Shown piece by piece: positions 36,914-46,326 of a stretch of DNA of 63,534 nt (position 1 is its first letter; each line of letters starts with the position of its first letter). The position numbers and the translations under genes are program-made. The stretch comes from Gemmatimonadota bacterium (GTDB lineage Bacteria; Gemmatimonadota; Gemmatimonadetes; Gemmatimonadales; Gemmatimonadaceae), in NCBI GenBank assembly GCA_023249375.1, contig JAHFCT010000018.1, positions 1 through 63,534 of the forward strand, written 5' to 3'. The notes beneath the pieces were generated by a model that was not told where the DNA came from, made no database searches, and saw only the letters and a program-made list of their open reading frames with translations.

Positions 36914-38062
36914 ATGGAAACGGCAAACGCGGATTGCCGCGGCGCCGCTGCCCTGCATCTTACCTCTCACGCCGCGCCGCACTCTGCCTCTTCCCCTGCA
37001 CCCCACTCTGCCTCTTCCCCTGCACCCGCCGTGCCACTCTCCCTGCATCACGTCCCACGCGCGCTCACCTGGCATCCCGAGACCCGCACGCTTCGCATCA
37101 TCGACCAGCGGCGGCTTCCCGAGGCGCTCGTCGAGCGAGAGCTGTGCACCATCGATGAAGTAGACGACGCCATTCGCACGCTGGCCGTGCGTGGGGCGCC
37201 CGCCATCGGGGTCGCGGCCGCACTGGGGCTCGTCGCGTCGGCCGCGCGCGAAGCACACCCGACGCGGGCATCGATCATCGCGGCCATCGCGCGGCTCGCG
37301 CGGTCGCGCCCGACGGCGGTCAACTTGCCCTGGGCGATGGCGCGGATGCGGCAGGTGATCGACGCGGGCGACGCCGACGGTGCACTGCTGCTCGATGCAC
37401 TCGCCGCCGAAGCGGCGCGCATTCTCGCCGAAGACATCGCGATGTGCGAGGCGATCGGGCGTCACGGGGCGGCGCTGCTTGCCGACGAAGCGTGCGTGCT
37501 CACGCACTGCAATGCGGGCGCGCTTGCCACCGCCGGCATCGGCACCGCGCTCGCACCGGTGTATGCCGCGATGGCCGAGGGACGGCGCGTCGAAGTCATC
37601 GCCTGCGAGACGCGCCCCCTGCTCCAGGGCAGCCGCATCACCGCCTGGGAGCTGCAGCGTGCCGGTGTGCCCGTGACCGTGTGCACCGACAGCATGGCGG
37701 CGTCGCTCATGCGCGACGGCCGCGTCGATTGCGTCCTCGTCGGCGCGGACCGCATCGCCTCCAACGGCGATACCGCCAACAAGATCGGCACGTACTCGCA
37801 CGCGGTGGCGGCGCGCCATCACGCACTGCCGTTCTACGTCGCCGCGCCGTCCTCGAGCATCGACGCGGCTGCACCACGCGGCAGCGCCATTGTCATCGAG
37901 CAGCGTGACGCTGACGAGGTGCGGCGTGTTGGTGACCGCGCGCTCGCCCCCGCCGACGTGCGCGTGCACAATCCGGCCTTTGACGTCACGCCCGCCGAGC
38001 TCGTGACCGCGATCATCACCGATCGCGGCATCCGCCGGCCGCCGTTCCGGTTCACCGCGTGA
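36914..38062 (+). CDS. mtnA: S-methyl-5-thioribose-1-phosphate isomerase
   Basis: The enzyme of the methionine salvage pathway converts methylthioribose-1-phosphate to the ribulose form. ATG 36914 follows a strong purine tract (GGGGAAGGGG). An in-frame GTG at 37031, nearer the usual start, has no ribosome site. The 382-residue product has GAPAIGVAAALGL, the catalytic Cys in THCNAGALAT and the catalytic Asp in LVGADRIASNGDTANKIGTY. The first 40 residues are an extra, low-complexity tail with the repeat HSASSPAP. Confidence 0.92.
   Translation: METANADCRGAAALHLTSHAAPHSASSPAPHSASSPAPAVPLSLHHVPRALTWHPETRTLRIIDQRRLPEALVERELCTIDEVDDAIRTLAVRGAPAIGVAAALGLVASAAREAHPTRASIIAAIARLARSRPTAVNLPWAMARMRQVIDAGDADGALLLDALAAEAARILAEDIAMCEAIGRHGAALLADEACVLTHCNAGALATAGIGTALAPVYAAMAEGRRVEVIACETRPLLQGSRITAWELQRAGVPVTVCTDSMAASLMRDGRVDCVLVGADRIASNGDTANKIGTYSHAVAARHHALPFYVAAPSSSIDAAAPRGSAIVIEQRDADEVRRVGDRALAPADVRVHNPAFDVTPAELVTAIITDRGIRRPPFRFTA
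36980..37027 (+). repeat. Exact 24-base tandem duplication in mtnA
   Basis: Two identical 24-base copies (36980-37003 and 37004-37027) starting CACTCTGCCTCTTCCCC encode the repeated peptide HSASSPAP in the N-terminal tail of MtnA. Perfect identity suggests a recent event. Confidence 0.92.
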
Positions 38063-38069
38063 ACGCGCC

Positions 38070-38390
38070 GTGCATCTGACGCTGGCCTTCCTCCTGTTCA
38101 CCGGCGGTGCGCCGCGGCGCGCCGGTGACGCCTGGCTTGGCCGCGACAAGCTGCTGCACTTCGCCGTCTCCGCGGTCGTGCAGGGCGCGGCGTACTCGGC
38201 CTTTCGGCGGGACGCCCGATACGCGGTGGCGGCGCAGCGCGCGTCGCTGGTGACGGTCGCCGTTGGTGTGGGCAAGGAGCTGTACGACGCGCGACATCCA
38301 GCGCGGCACACAGCCAGCTGGCGCGATCTCGCGTGGGACGGAATCGGCGGCGCCGCGGCCACGGTGGTGGCGCACCAGGCCGATCGGTGA
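38070..38390 (+). CDS. Small YfiM-like hypothetical protein
   Basis: A 106-residue product from a GTG 8 bases after mtnA. It shows WLGRDKLLHFAVSAVVQGAAYSA, a central hydrophobic segment with VGKELYDARHP, and SWRDLAWDGIGGAAATVVA. The DKxxHF...KExxD...S..DL..D..G pattern resembles YfiM/DUF2279-type small membrane-associated proteins. It probably spans or lies on the inner membrane. Function unknown. Confidence 0.65.
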   Translation: MHLTLAFLLFTGGAPRRAGDAWLGRDKLLHFAVSAVVQGAAYSAFRRDARYAVAAQRASLVTVAVGVGKELYDARHPARHTASWRDLAWDGIGGAAATVVAHQADR

Positions 38391-38451
38391 TCGCGTCCAT
38401 TTGGAATTTGCCGCGCGAAGCGACAAATTCGACGCATCCCATCAGGACCGT

Positions 38452-38664
38452 ATGACTGACACCCAGACGCAGACTCCCGACCACACCAAGCGCCGCAGCA
38501 ATTTCATCCTGCGCGCGCTCATCGACGAGATGCTCGACCAGGTGCGCACGCTCCAGCGCCAGACGGAGCGCATGTCCGATGAGGAGCGGGCCGTCGCGGA
38601 GCAGGCACTCGACGAGCTGATGGCGCGCGTGCGGCGCGCGGCCACGAAAGGGCCCGCCGCCTGA
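38452..38664 (+). CDS. Small charged coiled-coil protein
   Basis: A 70-residue product from ATG 38452 with AGGA just upstream. A hydrophilic N-terminus is followed by one long amphipathic helix (ILRALIDEMLDQVRTLQRQTERMSDEERAVAEQALDELMARVRRA). No known family is recognised. Its stop TGA overlaps the likely CTG start of the next gene, suggesting coupled translation with the CcmF-like protein. Confidence 0.7.
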   Translation: MTDTQTQTPDHTKRRSNFILRALIDEMLDQVRTLQRQTERMSDEERAVAEQALDELMARVRRAATKGPAA

Positions 38665-40196
38665 TCCTGCTCGGGCAGCTGTCGCTCTGGCTTGCACTCC
38701 TCTTCGCCGCGTGGGGTGCCGTGCTTGGCCTGTCCGGGGCGCTGACGGCGCGCGCCGACCTCAGTGCGAGCGGCGAACGCGGTGTGCACGCGTCAACGGC
38801 CTTCGCCGTGCTGGCCGCCGTCGGCCTTGGTTGGGCGCTCGCGGCCGGCGACCTCACGTATCGGTACGTCGCCAGCTGGACGTCGTACGCCACGCCGCTG
38901 CCCTATCGCATCGGGGCGCTCTGGATCGGCCCGTCCGGCGTGCTGCTCTGCTGGGCGATCGCCGCGGGAGCCTGGGGATCGGTGGCGGCCCCCAGCGTGC
39001 GTCGCGGCAGCGCGATGCGCGCGTGGACCTCGGCGCTGATGGCGCTGCTTCTCCTCGCCGTGCTGGCGATGGCCGCCCTCGACGTGAATCCGTTTCTCCG
39101 CCTTCCGTTTCCGCCCGATGACGGACGCGGCCTTGCGCTGGAGTTGATGCGCCCGGTCACGCTGATCGCGGTGCCGTTCGGCTACCTCGCCATGGTGATG
39201 CTTGTCGTGCCTTCCGTGATGACGGTCATGGGCGCACTCGGCGCATCGAGCTGGCGCGACGACACGCGGCGCTGGGCCACGGCGTGCTGGGCGCTCATCG
39301 GGACGGCGATGCTGCTCGACTGGCGCCGTCGCTATGGCGACGCGGCGTGGGCAGACGACTGGCGCTGGGCGCCCGTGCACGCGGGGACGGCGTTTGCGTG
39401 GGCGGGCGCGTGGCTGTTGATGCTGGCCGCGCGACGGCCGTGGCGCGCGAATGCCGCGGCCGTCGCCGGATTCGTCGCGTTCACACTCGGCATGACCGGC
39501 CTGGCGCTGCGCCGGGCGATGGGCTGGGAAGGCGTGCACGACTTCGCCGCATCAGGCGCCGGGCGCGCCGCGGCATGGACGGCGTTGCTCGTGGTGGCGG
39601 TGCTCGCGGCCGATGAACTCATCGCGCGACGCGGGGCGAGCGGTCGCGTGGCGCACGCCATGCGCACGGCGCAGGTGGCGGTGCTCGTCGGCGCCGTGGC
39701 GCTCGTGTCAGCGGGCTTCGGGCGCAGCGCTGAGGTCGCCGTGCGCGAAGGGGGGCGTGTGCCCGTGAGCGACGTGTTCGGCACGGCGTGGACGCTCTCG
39801 CTCGAGGGTGTCTCGACGGTGGGCCGCGAAGACGTCGTCGCCAACGTCATCGCCGTGCGCGCGGCGGTGAAGGGGCGCGGCCGCGGTTTTGTCGCGCCCG
39901 AGGTGCGCTCACGCTACGCGGGCGAAGGGCGTGAGCCGGCCGACCAGCTGCAGATCTCCGGCATCGCGGCCGGACTCGCGCAGGACCTGCGCGTCGACGT
40001 GCGCGAAGCCAATACGGCGGACGCCGTGCTCACCGTGCGCTTCGTCCCGCTGGCAACGTGGCTCTGGATCGCGGGCCTGATCGCGGCGCTTGCGGCGCTC
40101 GTTGCGGCGATGACGTCGCCCGCGTCGGAGAATGCGGCCTCGCCCACCGCCGCCAGCGACACGGTCCCGGCACCGCCCGCCACGGAGGGCGCGTGA
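38661..40196 (+). CDS. Divergent CcmF/CcsA-like membrane protein
   Basis: About 511 residues with some 12 hydrophobic segments. The CcmF N-terminal pattern (LGQLSLWLALLFAAWGAVL) begins upstream of the first GTG (38721). The only fitting start is CTG at 38661, in a CTGA overlap with the previous stop. LTYRYVASWTSYATPLPYRIGALWIGPSG matches the CcmF segment with HSN...LP...AxWGGHEGS, and the end FVPLATWLWIAGLIAAL matches its last helix. The haem-handling WWD motif is not recognisable: the equivalent region reads YGDAAWADDWRWAPVHAG. It is shorter than the usual 640 residues. A changed or lost cytochrome c assembly role is inferred. Confidence 0.65.
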   Translation: MILLGQLSLWLALLFAAWGAVLGLSGALTARADLSASGERGVHASTAFAVLAAVGLGWALAAGDLTYRYVASWTSYATPLPYRIGALWIGPSGVLLCWAIAAGAWGSVAAPSVRRGSAMRAWTSALMALLLLAVLAMAALDVNPFLRLPFPPDDGRGLALELMRPVTLIAVPFGYLAMVMLVVPSVMTVMGALGASSWRDDTRRWATACWALIGTAMLLDWRRRYGDAAWADDWRWAPVHAGTAFAWAGAWLLMLAARRPWRANAAAVAGFVAFTLGMTGLALRRAMGWEGVHDFAASGAGRAAAWTALLVVAVLAADELIARRGASGRVAHAMRTAQVAVLVGAVALVSAGFGRSAEVAVREGGRVPVSDVFGTAWTLSLEGVSTVGREDVVANVIAVRAAVKGRGRGFVAPEVRSRYAGEGREPADQLQISGIAAGLAQDLRVDVREANTADAVLTVRFVPLATWLWIAGLIAALAALVAAMTSPASENAASPTAASDTVPAPPATEGA

Positions 40197-40282
40197 CGCT
40201 CTCGTTGCTGACTGGCGGCGTGCTTGGCGCGCTCGCCGTGGTGTACGTGCTCTGGCCGCTGCTGCGGCGTCCGACGCGATAA
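40193..40282 (+). CDS. 29-residue single-helix membrane peptide
   Basis: GTG at 40193 overlaps the preceding stop (GTGA). The product is one hydrophobic helix ending in WPLLRRPTR. The LxVLWPLLRR ending is like the N-terminal anchor of CcmI/CycH proteins, so it may be a remnant or a CcmD-like small subunit of a cytochrome c assembly complex. Confidence 0.5.
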   Translation: MTLSLLTGGVLGALAVVYVLWPLLRRPTR

Positions 40283-40290
40283 CGCGCGCG

Positions 40291-40770
40291 CTACGCCGCG
40301 GCCGACCGATCCTCGCGCAGCGTGCGAATGAAGCAGTGCTTCTCCGCCATCTCCACCTCGGTGCGGTCGATGCGCGTGTAGCGCAGCACTTTCTCGGGGA
40401 AATGGTCGAGCGTCATCTTCGTGAAGCCGCACGCTTCGAAGATCCGCTCCGAGAACGACGTCGCGAACAGCTCGTCGTAGCCGCGGCGGCGCGCGAGGTC
40501 GGCAATCTCCTCGATGAGCAGTATGCCGTAGCCGCGGCCGCGCGCCGACGGATGCACGGCGAGCCCGACCAGCTCGGCCAGTGACGGCGAATACTCGTCG
40601 ATCGCCACGCAGCCAAGTATGCGCCCGTCTTCGCCGCGGATCACGCGATAGTCTGGGAGATGCTCTTCGACGAACTGCGGCGAGCGGTGCAGCGTCTTGC
40701 CTTCGGGGGCGAAGAGGTTGTTCAGCGCGGCAATCGCCGCAATGTCACGTTCGGTGGGACGGCCGATCAT
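40291..40770 (-). CDS. GNAT N-acetyltransferase (ArgA-like domain)
   Basis: A 159-residue single GNAT domain. Motif A binds acetyl-CoA in LVGLAVHPSARGRGYGILLIEEIADLARRRGYDELFA; then comes FEACGFTKM. The overall pattern and length resemble the acetyltransferase part of N-acetylglutamate synthase and short ArgA-like enzymes, but the substrate is not certain. Its ATG overlaps the ABC permease stop (ATGA), so it is the last gene of the exporter operon. Confidence 0.85.
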   Translation of the reverse strand: MIGRPTERDIAAIAALNNLFAPEGKTLHRSPQFVEEHLPDYRVIRGEDGRILGCVAIDEYSPSLAELVGLAVHPSARGRGYGILLIEEIADLARRRGYDELFATSFSERIFEACGFTKMTLDHFPEKVLRYTRIDRTEVEMAEKHCFIRTLREDRSAAA

Positions 40771-42503
40771 CCGCGCTCCGTTTCTTCGAGGCGGCGCAGC
40801 GCCACCCGTATTGGTACGACCGTCGACGCCACGCAGAGCAGCGCCGCCGCGCCAAACCCGAGCACCATCTCGAGCGGGTTGGCGGTCTGGTGGAAGGCGC
40901 GCGCCGCGAGGTAGCCGTACACCGGCCGGGCCTCGAGGATGATGGTGCCGCCAATGATGCCCACCGACGCCATCATGAACAGCAGGCCTCCGAACGACGT
41001 GGGAATCTGTGCCGCGTTCTCCGTCTCGAACTGCGGGAACATCGTCCCGAATCCGATGGCCAGGCCGGCGATGGCGAACGTCATGAAGGTGATGGTAAGC
41101 ACCGAGACGAGAAACATGAAGACGGAGACTTGCAGCAGGTAGTCCGTCACCCCGACGATGCCCAGCGCGAGGATGAGCAGCGGGAGCGTCCCGACCCAGA
41201 ACTTCGCCCAGAGCAGGTCGCGCATCGCCAGCGGGCTCGATCGCAGCAGCCAGAGCGTGCGCCCTTCGAGCGACACGCCGGGGAAGATGAACCGCGCGGC
41301 AATCGACGCCAGCACGAAACCGGCCAGCACGAGGTTGAGGAACGGCACCACGTTAATCAGGAAGAACGTGATCCCTTCGCCCTTGAGCGGCAGGTACTTG
41401 ATGTTGAAGACGTACACCACCACGAGCACGGCGAGCAGGATGAGCTGGCTCCATTGCGTGGTGTCGCGGAAGAACAGCCGCACTTCCTTCATGATGAGTT
41501 CGCGCTTGAGCGTGCCCACCGGCCGGAGCACGCGCATCGCGACGCGCTGCAGCATGCCCGCATGCGCCCAGCGCTCGGCGCTCTCCTGCGCCTTGCTGAA
41601 GCCTGCGGCGTACAGCGCGCGGTGCAGCAGCGCGCCGAGCACGACGAAGGCCGCCGCGGTGGACCAGAGCAGGTAGAGCGAGAGCATGTCCGGCTTGTGC
41701 GACAGCCAGCCCATCACCGCCTTCTGCACCCACTCGCTCGGGAGCAGCGGCGACGTGGGGCCGCGCAGGACCGCAATGAAGTCGACGAGCGAGCGGAAGC
41801 CTTCGGGGCGCGCCAGCTTCTCCGGGCGCACCAGGCGGAAGAGCAGGATAATGCCGCCCGCCGTCAGCACCGCGATCACGCTCAGGATGTCGCGCGTGCG
41901 CCGCGCCGGGAAAATGTTCACGAGCAGCAGCGTCGTCGCGCTGCCGAGCACCGACGGGATGACGAGGAACGGCACGATCACAAAGGCGACGAAGAGGCCG
42001 AACCCCCAGCCGCCGTGATACGCGATGCCGTACGCCGTGAACATCGGAATGGCCATCAGCACCACCATCCAGCTCGAGAAGACGGTCGTCTCCACGAGCT
42101 TCGCCGCGTACACCCGCAGCCAGTCGACGGGGGCGGAGACCAGCAGATCGAGATCCTTGGCGAGGAAGAACGACGAGAGCGCCGTGATGACGTTGGAGAG
42201 CAGCAGCAGTGAGAAGAAGCTCACGAGCATCAGGCCCATCAGCTTGCCGGCCAGCAGCTCGCCGATTTCGGGGACGCCCTTGAAGTAGCTCAGCAGCCGG
42301 TAGAGCAGGCCGAAGATGAATCCCCAGAACAACAGCCCCACCACGACGAGCACGGTGATGCGCGCGCCGCGCCCGCGCTCGTCCGCCAGCGCGCGCGCGC
42401 GGGCGGTGAGCACCTTGGGCGTCAAAATCCAGAGCAGTGGCGCGTCGGGCGTGTCAACCGTGGCGTGCAGCTCTTTCGATACGCGGGCCTGGCTTTCGGT
42501 CAT
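40767..42503 (-). CDS. ABC exporter permease
   Basis: A 578-residue integral membrane protein with about 12 to 14 hydrophobic segments in two halves, joined by a cytoplasmic region (RRALYAAGFSKAQESAERWAHAGMLQRV). It has ITALSSFFLAKDLDLLVSAPV and LLRSSPLAMRDLLWAKF, typical of large ABC-2 type permeases of the putative ABC exporter group. The ATPase gene is just upstream. The exported substrate is unknown. Confidence 0.88.
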   Translation of the reverse strand: MTESQARVSKELHATVDTPDAPLLWILTPKVLTARARALADERGRGARITVLVVVGLLFWGFIFGLLYRLLSYFKGVPEIGELLAGKLMGLMLVSFFSLLLLSNVITALSSFFLAKDLDLLVSAPVDWLRVYAAKLVETTVFSSWMVVLMAIPMFTAYGIAYHGGWGFGLFVAFVIVPFLVIPSVLGSATTLLLVNIFPARRTRDILSVIAVLTAGGIILLFRLVRPEKLARPEGFRSLVDFIAVLRGPTSPLLPSEWVQKAVMGWLSHKPDMLSLYLLWSTAAAFVVLGALLHRALYAAGFSKAQESAERWAHAGMLQRVAMRVLRPVGTLKRELIMKEVRLFFRDTTQWSQLILLAVLVVVYVFNIKYLPLKGEGITFFLINVVPFLNLVLAGFVLASIAARFIFPGVSLEGRTLWLLRSSPLAMRDLLWAKFWVGTLPLLILALGIVGVTDYLLQVSVFMFLVSVLTITFMTFAIAGLAIGFGTMFPQFETENAAQIPTSFGGLLFMMASVGIIGGTIILEARPVYGYLAARAFHQTANPLEMVLGFGAAALLCVASTVVPIRVALRRLEETERG

Positions 42504-42526
42504 CGTGCTCAGTCAGCGGTTGCGGT

Positions 42527-42560
42527 CAACCATCTACCATCGGCCCTCTGCCGTCTGCCC

Positions 42561-42561
<1 letters not shown>
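42527..42561 (-). repeat. Seven-base repeat array after the ABC ATPase gene
   Basis: Five consecutive 7-base units on the minus strand (types ACGGCAG, AGGGCCG, ATGGTAG, ATGGTTG) begin inside the TAG stop of the ABC ATPase and run toward the permease gene. The unit type is shared with arrays at 50311, 57486 and 58766. Confidence 0.75.
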
Positions 42562-43319
<758 letters not shown>

Positions 43320-43332
43320 GTCCTCGCCGTGT

Positions 43333-43398
43333 GTCGATGGTTCACGTGCGACCGCCCGCCCACGAGTCGATCGTTCATGTGCTACCGCCCGCTCGCGA
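43333..43398 (-). repeat. 33-base tandem duplication across a stop codon
   Basis: Copies 43333-43365 and 43366-43398 agree at 28 of 33 positions. The second copy holds the last codons and TAG of the transglutaminase-like gene. In the first copy the matching triplet is TCG, a sense codon. The period is a whole number of codons. Confidence 0.9.
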
Positions 43399-44947
43399 GC
43401 GTCTTGATGTCGAGATTGCCAATCAGCCGCAGCAGTTCGGCCTGACGCGCGAGCCCGCCGACGACGAAGCGCAGGTGCGCGGCATCCGCCGGGAACTGAC
43501 CGAACGTGGGATCCACCGGCACCCAGTCATCAAGCCACACCTCGGGCCACGCGTGGTAGTAGAACTTGCCGCGCACATAGGCCAGCCCCGTGGCAATACG
43601 TGCAGGAATGCCGACGGCGCGCGCCAGCGCAACGTAGAGCTGCGTGTGTTCGTTGCAGTCGCCGCGCCTGGTGCGCAGCACCTGCAGCGCATTGGGCACG
43701 CTGAACGTCACTTCCTTGGCGAGCGAATCGTACACCCAGCGGTTCAGCTTCTCCGCCACGCGTCGCGCGTCGCGCTCGAGGCCCGTGATCGCGATCGCCT
43801 TCTGCACGATGGCAATGTCGTTGCTCTGCAGCAGCGGCTCGGCGGCCAGTTCGTTCTTGAACCGGGCGAGAAATTCCGGCGCGCGCGTCGTGAGCGAAAA
43901 GGACGAGGCCGGCACCGGCTTCCGCTCGCTGAGCAGCGTGTCGCCGCGCAGCGACTGCCGGCCGCCATCGAGGTCGTAGCCGGCGAGCGTCACGCCGGTG
44001 AGCCGCACCCGCAGCTGCTGCAGCGACGACGCCTTCAGCGACACGCCGGCCGAAATGGCGGTGCTCTCGAAGATGTCGCGCGTCTCGCCGCCGGTGGCGG
44101 CCGCCGCATCACGCGCAATGCGCCAGTTCTCGAACGCGAGTTCGTACGCCATCCTTCGCAGCGTGATGCCCGCGCTCTGCTTTGCCTGCACGACGCGCCC
44201 CTGCGCATCTACCCATCCGTCAAATCCGGCGCCGTCCACGCCCGTCACGTGCCACGCGCGCACCGTGTCCGTGAGCGCGCTCTTCCACACGCGTGCCGCC
44301 GCGTCAAAGCGCGCCGAGTCGTCAATCACGAACAGGCTCTCGGCGGTGACGGTCATCGCCACGTCGCGCGAACGCATCTGCTGCGGATCGAAGGTGGGCA
44401 GGCGGTACGTCTTCCCGCGCTTCGGTGCTTCGCCCAGCGCGACGGCGAGCGGGGCGAGCGTCGGCACGAGGACGGGGCCGCGCACCGCCACGCGCTGCGT
44501 GTCCGTCGGCTGGCCCGGCACGTCCATCGCGAAGATCACGACGCTGTCACCCTCCGTGCGGCCGACCACACGCATCGGCGTCTCCGCCGCCTCCGCCTGG
44601 ACGTCAAAGGTGCGCAGGGCGAGGGCGCGCGAGAGCAGCACCACCGATCGCGCCGACGCGCGGTGCACCTTGCCCGCGAGCGGCAGGTCGGCCACGAAGT
44701 AGTCGGTCACTTCGATGCCCTGCGCCACGGTGTCGATGGTCGTGGACGCGAAGCCGATGCGCGTGCCGTTCTGCTCGACCATATAGAAGGCCGCCCCCGG
44801 GCTCAGCCGAAGCGCTGCTTCGGCCAGCCGCTCCGCGCTCCCCTGAAAGAACTCGCGCCGCACGAGGAAGGCGAGTCCGCCCGCCCAGGCCGCAAGCAGC
44901 ACAAGTGCCACGGTGATGCGGTATCGGCCGCGTCGAAGCAGCGTCAC
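43382..44947 (-). CDS. Membrane-anchored transglutaminase-like protein
   Basis: GTG 44947 overlaps the glycosyltransferase stop (GTGA). The ATG at 44989 would overlap that gene much more. The 521-residue protein has an N-terminal membrane anchor (ITVALVLLAAWAGGLAFLV), a long outer beta-rich region, and a C-terminal transglutaminase-like domain. That domain has a visible triad: Cys in RRGDCNEHTQLYVALARA, His in YYHAWPEVWL and Asp in WVPVDPTFGQ. It would be a peptidase or amidase in the periplasm. Substrate unknown. The gene end lies in a 33-base tandem duplication. Confidence 0.85.
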   Translation of the reverse strand: MTLLRRGRYRITVALVLLAAWAGGLAFLVRREFFQGSAERLAEAALRLSPGAAFYMVEQNGTRIGFASTTIDTVAQGIEVTDYFVADLPLAGKVHRASARSVVLLSRALALRTFDVQAEAAETPMRVVGRTEGDSVVIFAMDVPGQPTDTQRVAVRGPVLVPTLAPLAVALGEAPKRGKTYRLPTFDPQQMRSRDVAMTVTAESLFVIDDSARFDAAARVWKSALTDTVRAWHVTGVDGAGFDGWVDAQGRVVQAKQSAGITLRRMAYELAFENWRIARDAAAATGGETRDIFESTAISAGVSLKASSLQQLRVRLTGVTLAGYDLDGGRQSLRGDTLLSERKPVPASSFSLTTRAPEFLARFKNELAAEPLLQSNDIAIVQKAIAITGLERDARRVAEKLNRWVYDSLAKEVTFSVPNALQVLRTRRGDCNEHTQLYVALARAVGIPARIATGLAYVRGKFYYHAWPEVWLDDWVPVDPTFGQFPADAAHLRFVVGGLARQAELLRLIGNLDIKTLASGR

Positions 44948-46326
44948 GCCGGCACCCGCCGCGCGCCGGGCGCGAGCTGCTGGTACCATGCCAGGTACGT
45001 GCGTTCCATCTCGCGCGCGTCAAAGCGCAGCTGGGCGTCGTCGCGGGCCGCGGCGCGCATGCGCGCTTGCGAGGCGGGATCGAGGCTCAGCAACTGCTCG
45101 ATCGCGGCGGCCAGTCCCTCGGCGTCAAAACTCGGGACGAGCGCGCCCGTCCCGTGGCTCGCCGACGGGCCGTCGACGGGACGCACCTGTTCGGGGACGC
45201 CGCCGACCGCGGTCGCAACCACGGGCGTGCCGCAGGCGAGCGACTCCATGATTGCGTTCGGGTAGTTCTCGAATCGCGACGGGTGCACAAACACATCGGC
45301 CGCGCGGTAGCACGCCGCCATCGTCGCATCATCATTCACGGCGCCGACAAACCGAACCGGAAGTGTGGACGTCCACTCCATGCCCACCGTGCCGCCGACC
45401 GCCAGCAGCGCCGTGTGCTGCCCGTGCGCCTTGGTCACGAAGCGGTCGAGCGCCTCGCGAACCCACGCGCCGCCCTTCCAGCTCAGGTCGCGCAGCGAAT
45501 CGGCGAGCAGCAGCACGACCGGTCGGTCGAGATCGGTAGGCAAGCCGAGCCGCGCCCGTGCCGCGACGCGGTCGCCGGGCGAGAACATCCCGAGGTCCAC
45601 GCCCTGTCGGATGAGCCGCAAGCTCTTGAATGAGCGCGCCATCTGCGAGCGCGAGACGAGATTGAACAGCCACATCGACGGCACCGCGACGTGCAGCGCA
45701 CTTTCCGCCGCCAGCCGATGCTTGCGCGACCAGTTGTAGTGCGTGGCATCGCGCAGCACCGACGGATACGTGTCGAGATGCGGGCACTGTCCGCACCCCG
45801 TCTCCCAGCGCGTGCAGTCGAGGGCGTGCGCACAGTGCCCGGTGACAATCCACTGGTCGTGCAGCGTCAGCACCGTCGGCACGGCGCGAGAGAGCGCGGG
45901 CAGCTCGCGTACATCGAAATACTGGTTGTGCAGATTGTGCAGGTGCAGCACTTCCGGCGTTCGCGGCGGCAGCTCGAGCAGCACGCGCGTGCCGGGATAA
46001 TGGAAATCCTCAATGCCCACCTGGCCCGAAATCCAGCGCACCGGATCGCCGATCGGTCCGCGCGCCACCCGCGCCGCGACCGACGTGCCGAGTCCGCGCA
46101 GGTCGAGCCGTTCGGCAAGCGACAGCCAGCCGCGCGTCCATGCCGAACGCAGCGCCTCGTTGGGAATGGTGAGCGCGCCGCGCACGCGGCCCTCGGTGCG
46201 CCCCACCGCCAGCCACGACTCACCGCCGCGCGCCACGATCGCCTCGTGCAGTTGGCGCGCGATGCGTTCGGCTCCTCCCAGGACGTCGGCCGTGCTGACA
46301 TGCAGCACCGACGGCAGTCGGCGCAT
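44944..46326 (-). CDS. Glycosyltransferase family 4
   Basis: ATG 46326 overlaps the TPR stop by one base. The 460-residue GT-B protein has an N-terminal domain with GGAERIARQLHEAI and HNLHNQYFDVRELP, a cysteine-rich segment CAHALDCTRWETGCGQCPHL seen in some GT4 enzymes, and the donor site FVHPSRFENYPNAIMESLACGTPVVATAVGGVPE with both Glu residues. It probably adds a sugar to a surface polysaccharide or glycolipid, which the ABC exporter downstream might carry. The link is inferred. Confidence 0.92.
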   Translation of the reverse strand: MRRLPSVLHVSTADVLGGAERIARQLHEAIVARGGESWLAVGRTEGRVRGALTIPNEALRSAWTRGWLSLAERLDLRGLGTSVAARVARGPIGDPVRWISGQVGIEDFHYPGTRVLLELPPRTPEVLHLHNLHNQYFDVRELPALSRAVPTVLTLHDQWIVTGHCAHALDCTRWETGCGQCPHLDTYPSVLRDATHYNWSRKHRLAAESALHVAVPSMWLFNLVSRSQMARSFKSLRLIRQGVDLGMFSPGDRVAARARLGLPTDLDRPVVLLLADSLRDLSWKGGAWVREALDRFVTKAHGQHTALLAVGGTVGMEWTSTLPVRFVGAVNDDATMAACYRAADVFVHPSRFENYPNAIMESLACGTPVVATAVGGVPEQVRPVDGPSASHGTGALVPSFDAEGLAAAIEQLLSLDPASQARMRAAARDDAQLRFDAREMERTYLAWYQQLAPGARRVPA

